Source: an uncultured Oscillospiraceae bacterium
GTDB lineage: Bacteria; Bacillota; Clostridia; Oscillospirales; Oscillospiraceae
Direction: 5' to 3'
Length of the DNA stretch: 5,892 nt
Assembly (NCBI GenBank): GCA_934636045.1
Contig: CAKTZP010000125.1
Span: forward strand, 1-5,892
Shown here: piece by piece, positions 1-4,752 of the stretch
Numbering within the stretch: position 1 is the first letter of the stretch
Layout of the letters: every line of letters begins with the position of its first letter
Made by a program: the position numbers and the translations under genes
Notes under the pieces: model-generated
What the model saw: the letters and a program-made list of their open reading frames with translations, nothing else
What the model was told of the DNA's origin: nothing
The model's database searches: none

Positions 1-1086
1 GAACCACTGCGCCGAGATGATCGGCTCCACGTCGCGGTGGCAGCGGTAGCAGGTGCCGACGTTGTGGCTGTAGTCCTCCACCTTGACGAGATATCCCTCA
101 GCTTCAAGGTCGGCGACAATCTGCTTGCGCGCCTCATAGCGGTCAAGCCCCTGATACTTTCCGCCGAATTCGTTGACGACGCCATGATCATCCAGCACGC
201 GGATGACCTCCAGATTGTGGCGCAGACCGACCTCAAAGTCGTTGGGATCATGCGCCGGCGTCATCTTGACGCAGCCGGTGCCGAAGTCCATTTCGGCATA
301 GTCGTCGGCAACAACCGGAATTTCCTTATTGACCAGCGGCAGAATGACCTTCTTGCCGACGATGGCCTTGTAGCGTTCGTCGTTGGGGTTGACACACACG
401 CCGCTGTCGCCGAGCATCGTCTCCGGGCGGGTCGTCGCAACAATGACCTCGCCGCTGCCGTCGGCCAGCGGGTAGCGGATGTGCCACAGGTGGCCGGGCT
501 TGTCGACGTATTCGACCTCGGCATCCGACAGCGCCGTCACGCAGTGCGGGCACCAGTTGATGATACGGCTGCCCTTATAAATCAGCCCCTGCTCATAAAG
601 GCTCACGAAAACCTCGCGCACGGCCTTCGAGCAGCCCTCGTCCATGGTAAAGCGGGAGCGCTGCCAGTCACAAGAAATACCGAGCTTTTTCTGCTGGGTG
701 ACGATGCGGTCGCCGTACTGACGCTTCCAGTCCCAGACGCGCTCGAGGAATTTCTCTCGTCCGAGGTCATAGCGGGTCTTGCCCTCGCCGCGGAGGACTT
801 CCTCAACCTTAATCTGCGTGGCGATGCCTGCATGGTCGACACCGGGCAGATACAGCGCGTTGTAGCCCTGCATGCGCTTAAAGCGGATGAGCGTATCCTG
901 CGCCGTGTCGTCCATTGCATGCCCGATGTGCAGCTGTCCGGTGACGTTGGGGGGCGGCATGACGATCGTAAAGGGCTTTTTGCTCTCGTCCGGCTCGGCG
1001 TGGAAATAGCCGCCGTCCATCCAGAACTGATACAGCTTCGCCTCTACCTCTTTCGGGTCGTAGGTCTTCGGTAATTCTCTTGCCAT
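1..1086 (-). CDS. valS: Valyl-tRNA synthetase, N-terminal 362 residues (3' end outside window)
   Basis: Class I aminoacyl-tRNA synthetase that charges tRNA-Val with valine in the cytoplasm. The fragment opens [20 protein letters not shown], the usual start of bacterial ValRS. The ATP-binding motif [13 protein letters not shown] is at residues 44-56, with HIGH at 53-56. NWCPHC (177-182) and CYRC (346-349) look like the two Cys-x2-Cys pairs seen in many ValRS/IleRS enzymes and may hold zinc. The CP1 editing domain, which hydrolyses mischarged Thr-tRNA-Val, shows TTRPET (218-223) and [15 protein letters not shown] (269-283). The frame is open to base 1, where it reads EPIISAQWF. Family members are about 880 residues, so roughly 520 residues, including KMSKS and the anticodon-binding domain, lie beyond the window. 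The start is ATG at 1084-1086, with AAGGAG at 1094-1099 seven bases upstream. It is preceded by its own promoter and a valine T-box leader, which gate its expression. Identification is near certain. Confidence 0.97.
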   Translation of the reverse strand, partial: MARELPKTYDPKEVEAKLYQFWMDGGYFHAEPDESKKPFTIVMPPPNVTGQLHIGHAMDDTAQDTLIRFKRMQGYNALYLPGVDHAGIATQIKVEEVLRGEGKTRYDLGREKFLERVWDWKRQYGDRIVTQQKKLGISCDWQRSRFTMDEGCSKAVREVFVSLYEQGLIYKGSRIINWCPHCVTALSDAEVEYVDKPGHLWHIRYPLADGSGEVIVATTRPETMLGDSGVCVNPNDERYKAIVGKKVILPLVNKEIPVVADDYAEMDFGTGCVKMTPAHDPNDFEVGLRHNLEVIRVLDDHGVVNEFGGKYQGLDRYEARKQIVADLEAEGYLVKVEDYSHNVGTCYRCHRDVEPIISAQWF

Positions 1087-1093
1087 TGTTCTT

Positions 1094-1099
1094 CTCCTT
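1094..1099 (-). promoter_or_regulatory. Ribosome binding site of valS
   Basis: AAGGAG on the minus strand, seven bases before the valS ATG and just after the U tract of the T-box terminator. It lies outside the terminator stem, so control acts through transcription termination and not by hiding this site. Confidence 0.85.
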
Positions 1100-1102
1100 T
1101 TG

Positions 1103-1138
1103 AAAAAAATCGCCCTGAGCCAAATCAGCTCAGGGCGA
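1103..1138 (-). terminator. T-box conditional terminator of the valS leader
   Basis: Intrinsic terminator read on the minus strand. An 11-bp perfect stem is formed by 1128-1138 (TCGCCCTGAGC) and 1110-1120 (GCTCAGGGCGA), around a 7-base loop (1121-1127), followed by seven U (1103-1109). The first bases of its 5' arm, CGCCCTG, are also the 3' strand of the antiterminator, so the two structures exclude each other. Uncharged tRNA-Val should favour the antiterminator and let transcription enter valS. Confidence 0.95.
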
Positions 1139-1148
1139 AAAAAGCTTT

Positions 1149-1165
1149 CCGCGGTACCACCTGAA
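1149..1165 (-). promoter_or_regulatory. T-box core and 5' half of antiterminator
   Basis: The minus strand reads CAGGTGGTACCGCGG, which matches the T-box consensus AGGGTGGNACCGCG. CAGG and GCG flank the 7-base bulge TGGTACC and can pair with CCTG and CGC in the 5' arm of the terminator (about 1131-1137). This gives an antiterminator closed over GAAAGCTTTTTT. The TGGT of the bulge is the part expected to pair with the NCCA end of uncharged tRNA. Confidence 0.95.
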
Positions 1166-1275
1166 TTTCCGCGAATGCGGACACTCTTGGAAGCCTCGTT
1201 TCCGAGTCCTCCGGCTCTGTAACGGGAGCACCCGTGCGCGCCTGACGTCTCCGCTCAGCACGCCCGCTCCAAAGC

Positions 1276-1278
1276 GAC
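1276..1278 (-). promoter_or_regulatory. T-box specifier codon GTC (valine)
   Basis: GTC within the 3' strand of the specifier loop (TGAAGGTCG), with a G on its 3' side, between the upper stem (CTTGC pairing with GTAAG) and the lower stem (CTTT pairing with AAAG). The overlapping reading GGT (glycine) would be followed by C, not a purine, and would not fit a valS gene. Confidence 0.85.
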
Positions 1279-1376
1279 CTTCAGCAAGCTCTGCCGGGAC
1301 TTGCACCAACCGTCCCTTCTCTGGGTTCGAGGCTTACTTACTCCTCTTTTTCTACGCGTTTTCCAATATTACGCTT

Positions 1377-1405
1377 ATGATACCGGATATTTTGCGGTTT
1401 GTCAA
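1377..1405 (-). promoter_or_regulatory. Sigma-A type promoter of valS
   Basis: The -35 box TTGACA (1400-1405) is a perfect consensus match. The -10 box TATCAT (1377-1382) follows after a 17-base spacer and matches TATAAT at five of six positions. Transcription should begin near 1370, just ahead of T-box stem I. An A-rich stretch (TAAAAACC) lies upstream and overlaps the stop codon of the preceding gene. This is the only convincing promoter in the window. Confidence 0.9.
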
Positions 1406-1414
1406 GCTTGGTTT

Positions 1415-3121
1415 TTACTGCTTCGGCGCAAAGGCGGCCAGCTCCTGCGCAAGGCCGTCCAGCAGCGCCAGCGCCTTGCTCTTGTCTCGGTCAACGGCAG
1501 TCAGGTACAGCTTCACCTTCGGCTCCGTGCCGGACGGACGGACGATGACGCTCCCCTGCTCGCCGAGCGCGAGGGAAACGACGTTGGACTTCGGCAGCGT
1601 GACGGGCGTCAGCGCGCCGGTCTGGCAGTTCTTCGTCGTCCGCGCGGCGTAGTCGGTCATTTCCGTCACGGCAATACCGCACAGCGCCGTCGGCGTATGG
1701 GCGCGGAAGTTTGCCATAAACTGCGCCGACAGCTCCATGGCGTTCGGCCCCTTAAGCTCAATGCTGATCACGCGCGCCTCATGCCAGCCGAGCTCGGCAT
1801 AGAGCGCATCCATCTTCTGCGCAAGGTTCATCCCCTTGCGCTTGAGCTTTGCCGCGAGGTCGCAGGTCAGCATGGAGGCCACAACGGCGTCCTTGTCGCG
1901 GGCATAGGTGCCCTTGAGATAGCCGCAGCTTTCCTCAAAGCCGAAGACGAAGCGGTTTTCCTCTCCCTTTTCCTCAAGGGCAAGAATCTCGCCGCCGATG
2001 TACTTAAAGCCGGTCAGAACGCTGCGCATCTTCACACCGTACTTTGCCGCAACCTTGTCGGCCAGCGGAGTGGAAACAATGCTGCGCACGGCCACGGGGT
2101 CGGCCGGGAGTCGCCCCTGCGCGGTCAGCTCGCCGAGAATGTAATCCAGCAGCAGGCAGCCCAGCTCGTTGCCGGTCAGCTTGCGGAAGCCGTCGCCCTC
2201 CGGCACGGCCACCGCCACACGGTCGCAGTCCGGGTCGGTGCCGAGGATGAGGTCGGGATGGGTCTCGCGCGCAAGCTTATAGCTCTCGTTCAGCGCGGCA
2301 TCTGTCTCGGGATTCGGATATTCGCAGGTTTTAAAGTCGCCGTCCGGCTGCTCCTGTACCTTGACCACATCCACATTTACACCGATGCGGCCGAGAACGG
2401 TGCGCACCGGCTTGTTGCCCGTGCCGCACAGCGGCGTATAGAGCAGATTCAGGTTGTCCGACGGCGTCGAAGCAAGGCGCTCGTTCAGAACCGTCTCATA
2501 ATACCTTTCCCACAGCGCCGGCTCGATAAATTCGACCGTGCGGCTGGCCATGGAGAAATCGAAGCTCTGCTTGGCCGGAACGAAATACGGAATCCTTTCG
2601 ATTTCATCGTAAACAATCGCGGCGGGCTCGTCAGTCATCTGGCAGCCGTCGGGGCCGTAGCACTTGATGCCATTGTAAGCGCCGGCGTTGTGGCTGGCAG
2701 AGACGACAATGCCGCAGCCGCAGCCGAGCTGACGGACGGCAAAGGACAGCATCGGCGTCGGTGCAAGCTCATGGTAAACATACCCATGCACGCCGCGCTC
2801 GGCCAGCGCAACGGCGCAGATTTCGGCATAGCGGCGGGAATTATGGCGGGAATCATAGCCGATGGCGCATTTTTGCGGCAGGTCGGTGCCGGTCAGCCAC
2901 GCAGCCAAGCCCTGTGCCGTGCGGCGGACGGTGAACTCGTTGAGACGGTTCGTGCCCAGTCCCATAATGCCGCGGATGCCCGCCGTGCCGAAGGCCAGCT
3001 CAGCGCCGAAGGCGGATTTCAGCGCATCCGCGTCCTCGCGCATTGCGGCAAGCGCCGCGTGCTCCTCCGCGTTCAGCGGCGCATGCTCCAGCCAGTCATG
3101 ATAGCGTTCCAAATAGTCCAT
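1415..3121 (-). CDS. Alpha-D-phosphohexomutase (phosphoglucomutase/phosphomannomutase type)
   Basis: Complete 568-residue cytoplasmic enzyme that should interconvert hexose 1-phosphate and 6-phosphate, most likely glucose, linking glycolysis to nucleotide-sugar and polysaccharide synthesis. All four superfamily motifs are present: FGTAGIRG at 44-51; the phosphoserine loop SASHN at 141-145 (catalytic Ser143); the magnesium site DPDCDR at 296-301; and the sugar-specificity loop GFEESCGY at 394-401. The phosphate-binding loop RPSGTEPK follows at 528-535. Length and the GFEES loop resemble Bacillus PgcA (alpha-phosphoglucomutase), but glucose versus mannose preference cannot be settled here, so no symbol is given. 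The start is ATG at 3119-3121 with GAGGAGG five bases upstream. An in-frame TTG at 3151 would add ten residues encoded across the upstream terminator and is rejected. There is no terminator after the stop, and the valS promoter starts nine bases later. Confidence 0.95.
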   Translation of the reverse strand: MDYLERYHDWLEHAPLNAEEHAALAAMREDADALKSAFGAELAFGTAGIRGIMGLGTNRLNEFTVRRTAQGLAAWLTGTDLPQKCAIGYDSRHNSRRYAEICAVALAERGVHGYVYHELAPTPMLSFAVRQLGCGCGIVVSASHNAGAYNGIKCYGPDGCQMTDEPAAIVYDEIERIPYFVPAKQSFDFSMASRTVEFIEPALWERYYETVLNERLASTPSDNLNLLYTPLCGTGNKPVRTVLGRIGVNVDVVKVQEQPDGDFKTCEYPNPETDAALNESYKLARETHPDLILGTDPDCDRVAVAVPEGDGFRKLTGNELGCLLLDYILGELTAQGRLPADPVAVRSIVSTPLADKVAAKYGVKMRSVLTGFKYIGGEILALEEKGEENRFVFGFEESCGYLKGTYARDKDAVVASMLTCDLAAKLKRKGMNLAQKMDALYAELGWHEARVISIELKGPNAMELSAQFMANFRAHTPTALCGIAVTEMTDYAARTTKNCQTGALTPVTLPKSNVVSLALGEQGSVIVRPSGTEPKVKLYLTAVDRDKSKALALLDGLAQELAAFAPKQ

Positions 3122-3126
3122 AACAG

Positions 3127-3133
3127 CCTCCTC
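3127..3133 (-). promoter_or_regulatory. Ribosome binding site deciding the phosphohexomutase start
   Basis: GAGGAGG on the minus strand, five bases before the ATG at 3119-3121. It fixes this ATG as the start over the in-frame TTG at 3151, which has no such site and lies inside the terminator hairpin. Only four bases (3134-3137) separate this site from the U tract of that terminator. Confidence 0.9.
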
Positions 3134-3137
3134 GTTT

Positions 3138-3171
3138 AAAAAACAGGTCAATTCCGTTCGAACTGACCTGT
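3138..3171 (-). terminator. Intrinsic terminator at the end of the uvrC-rsmD-coaD operon
   Basis: On the minus strand, ACAGGTCAGTTC (3160-3171) pairs with GAATTGACCTGT (3143-3154) over 12 bp with one G-U pair. The loop is GAACG (3155-3159) and six U follow (3138-3143, the first of them in the stem). It lies 14 bases after the stop of the coiled-coil gene. The stem is only moderately GC-rich, so partial read-through into the next gene is plausible. Confidence 0.88.
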
Positions 3172-3185
3172 CATTAAATTATTGA

Positions 3186-3701
3186 TTACACGTCCTCAAT
3201 GATGGGTGACTCGGTCTGCACGGGGGCGGTGCGCGTCTGCGGGGCCGTCACGGCGCGGAACTTGGAGCGAGAATCGCGAACCTGCGACAGCGCCTCGGCG
3301 ATCGCCTCTTCCGTCTGGCGGAGGGAATCGTCAACATAATCATATGTGACCTGCTTGAGCTCCTTGATCTTTTCCTGCGCGGCGCGAACCATTTCGTTGG
3401 CCTGCGTACGTGCCTCCTGATAGACGGCCTCGTTCGAGACGAGCTGACGCGCCTGCGTCTGGGCGGACTTCAAAATACCCTCGGCCTCACGCTTTGCGCT
3501 GGTGACCAGCTCGTTGCGGGACTCGACGATGGTTTTTGCCTGCTTCAGCTCGCTGGGGAGCTTATTGGAAATCTCATCCAGCAAATCAAGCGCACGCTCA
3601 CGCTCAACGGCGCACTTGTCACCGCTGAAGGGAACATTTTTTGCGTCTTGGATCAGTGCATATAAGGTGCCGATCAATTCCTCAATGCCATGTTCGTTCA
3701 T
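3186..3701 (-). CDS. Coiled-coil protein of unknown function encoded behind coaD
   Basis: 171-residue soluble protein with no signal peptide, membrane segment or catalytic motif that I can see. A short N-terminal region (1-30) is followed by a long, charged, Ala/Glu/Gln/Lys-rich stretch (about 30-147) with heptad-like spacing, for example LVTSAKREAEGILKSA at 65-80 and EMVRAAQEKIKELKQ at 103-117. It ends in a Pro/Thr-rich, probably disordered tail (150-171, TAPQTRTAPVQTESP) with acidic terminal residues. The composition resembles proteins often labelled V-ATPase subunit H-like or DivIVA-like in Clostridia. Those labels mostly reflect the coiled coil, and no ATP synthase genes are nearby. The start is ATG at 3699-3701 with AGGAGG (3709-3714) seven bases upstream, directly after the coaD stop, so the two genes are probably cotranscribed and coupled. 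It is the last gene before the operon terminator. The gene is real, but its role is unknown. Confidence 0.88.
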   Translation of the reverse strand: MNEHGIEELIGTLYALIQDAKNVPFSGDKCAVERERALDLLDEISNKLPSELKQAKTIVESRNELVTSAKREAEGILKSAQTQARQLVSNEAVYQEARTQANEMVRAAQEKIKELKQVTYDYVDDSLRQTEEAIAEALSQVRDSRSKFRAVTAPQTRTAPVQTESPIIEDV

Positions 3702-3715
3702 AGTTGTGCCTCCTG

Positions 3716-4204
3716 TTATTTTACTGTATTTCTAATTCTCTCGTAGAATTCTCCCATGATCTCAGGCGGGAGAAAATCGCTCAAATCTGCTCCGTAATAG
3801 CCCATTTCCTTCACAGCGCTGGAGCTGAGGTACATAAACTGGTGCTCCGCAGTCAGAAACAGGGAATCGAGCCTGGGGTTGAGCTTTCGGTTGATCATCG
3901 CCATCTGGAATTCCTTTTCAAAGTCCGAGCCGGCGCGAAGCCCCTTGATGATGGTGCAGCAGCCGTGCGCCTCGGCGTACTCTGCCAGCAGACCGTCGTG
4001 GCTGTCGACGGTGACATTGGAAAGGTGCGCGGTAACGCGGCGAAGATGCGCCTCGCGCTCCTCCAAGGTAAACAGCGGGCGCTTTTCGCAGTTGACCATG
4101 ACGCAGACAATCACGCGGTCGAACAGGCGCGCCGCCCGCTCGATGATGTTGAGGTGTCCCTTGGTGACCGGGTCAAAGCTGCCCGGATAAACAGCAATTT
4201 TCAT
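3716..4204 (-). CDS. coaD: Phosphopantetheine adenylyltransferase
   Basis: Catalyses the fourth step of coenzyme A synthesis, transferring AMP from ATP to 4'-phosphopantetheine to give dephospho-CoA in the cytoplasm. The 162-residue product has the normal family length (about 160). It opens MKIAVYPGSFDPVTKGHLN: GSFDP is at 8-12 and the nucleotidyltransferase T/HxGH motif reads TKGH at 14-17. The substrate-binding segment KGLRAGSDFEKEFQMAMINR lies at 87-106, and the ISSS-type motif appears as YLSSSAVKE at 125-133. In many homologues the middle segment reads GLRAVSDFEYE, so Gly91 and Lys97 are mild departures. The ATG (4202-4204) overlaps the rsmD stop as ATGA, with AAAAGGA (4211-4217) six bases upstream inside rsmD, which indicates translational coupling. 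The rsmD-coaD pairing is widespread in Firmicutes and supports both calls. Confidence 0.97.
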   Translation of the reverse strand: MKIAVYPGSFDPVTKGHLNIIERAARLFDRVIVCVMVNCEKRPLFTLEEREAHLRRVTAHLSNVTVDSHDGLLAEYAEAHGCCTIIKGLRAGSDFEKEFQMAMINRKLNPRLDSLFLTAEHQFMYLSSSAVKEMGYYGADLSDFLPPEIMGEFYERIRNTVK

Positions 4205-4752
4205 TCCATGTCCTTTTCGCGGCGGAAGAGGGCGATGGCCGTCTTGCCGTAGATATAGTCCTTCGAGCGCACAAGACCGGAAAAATCATCCGCAAGCGGC
4301 TTGTCCGCCGGGCGCTCTGAAACAATTATACCACCTTCCGCCAAAATGTCAATTTCCGAGATGCGTTTTATCGCATTTTCCAGATATTTTTCTGCATAAG
4401 GCGGGTCTAAAAAGATGAGTCGGAAGCGTTTTTTGCATCCGGAGAGATAGGTCAGGTAATCTCCGCGCACGATCTCCGCCTTTTCGGTCAGATGTGTGCG
4501 GCGCAGATTCTCGCGGACAACGGCCAGCGCCTCGGCGCGCTCGTCAACAAACACCGCGCGGCTTGCGCCGCGGCTGAGCGCCTCGATGCCGAGCTGCCCC
4601 GACCCCGCAAACAGGTCGAGCGCCTCACCGGCGATGTCATATTGGATGATATTGAACAGTGCCTGCTTGACGCGGTCGGCGGTCGGGCGGGTCAGAATAC
4701 CGTCCGGCGCCTTCAGGTTCGTGCCGCGTGCAGTTCCGGTAATCACTCTCAT
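4201..4752 (-). CDS. rsmD: 16S rRNA (guanine(966)-N2)-methyltransferase
   Basis: S-adenosylmethionine-dependent enzyme that methylates N2 of G966 of 16S rRNA during small-subunit assembly. The product is 183 residues, the usual length. The N terminus is MRVITGTARG, followed by RPTADRVKQALFNI (22-35), both typical of the family. The SAM-binding motif is LDLFAGSGQLGIEALSRGA at 45-63. The acidic residue after strand 2 is in VFVDERAEA (67-75). The catalytic N/D-PPY motif reads LDPPY at 115-119. The C-terminal YGKTAIALF (168-176) is also typical. The start ATG (4750-4752) overlaps the uvrC stop as ATGA, with AGGAGG (4757-4762) four bases upstream. The stop overlaps the coaD start in the same way. 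Confidence 0.95.
   Translation of the reverse strand: MRVITGTARGTNLKAPDGILTRPTADRVKQALFNIIQYDIAGEALDLFAGSGQLGIEALSRGASRAVFVDERAEALAVVRENLRRTHLTEKAEIVRGDYLTYLSGCKKRFRLIFLDPPYAEKYLENAIKRISEIDILAEGGIIVSERPADKPLADDFSGLVRSKDYIYGKTAIALFRREKDME

Larger units (their letters stand above)
1087..1370 (-). promoter_or_regulatory. T-box riboswitch leader, valine-specific, controlling valS
   Basis: Untranslated leader of about 280 bases between the valS promoter and ATG. It carries the parts of a T-box element in order. Stem I has an AGTAA-containing 5' strand of the specifier loop (about 1340-1350). A GGGAC/GTCCC hairpin (1312-1316 with 1296-1300) presents the conserved apical sequence GGTTGGTGCAA (1301-1311), preceded by AGAGAA. 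The 3' strand of the specifier loop, TGAAGGTCG, places GTC at 1276-1278, a valine codon followed by a purine as is usual. A further structured region spans about 1180-1265 (stems II and III, which I did not resolve). The T-box core and terminator follow. In this family the specifier pairs with the tRNA anticodon (here GAC), and the free tRNA 3' end pairs with the T-box bulge. The valine specifier matches the downstream gene. The 5' end is inferred from the promoter. Confidence 0.95.

Noticed and set aside
37..1074. 345-codon open frame on the plus strand, antisense to valS
   Set aside because: The opposite strand encodes ValRS with the HIGH and editing motifs intact. The antisense translation is low-complexity in Ala, Val, Asp and Arg, with no family features.
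1301..3139. 612-codon open frame on the plus strand, antisense to the phosphohexomutase gene
   Set aside because: It is rich in Arg, Ala, Gly and His with no recognisable domain, and it runs through the T-box leader and the whole of a well-supported gene on the other strand. Long antisense frames are expected in GC-rich coding DNA.
3122..3151. TTG at 3149-3151 as the start of the phosphohexomutase, adding ten residues
   Set aside because: These bases form the terminator arm, its U tract and the ribosome binding site. The ATG at 3119-3121 has GAGGAGG at correct spacing and begins the conserved-looking sequence MDYLERY.
3173..3199. Possible promoter TTGAGG / TTTAAT for the phosphohexomutase gene
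   Set aside because: The spacer is only 15 bases and the -35 box is poor, so it is not listed as a feature. It is kept as one possibility in the finding on this junction.
3704..4252. 182-codon open frame on the plus strand across coaD
   Set aside because: It is a shadow of coaD, whose motifs are complete on the minus strand. It also crosses the rsmD junction and has no supporting context.
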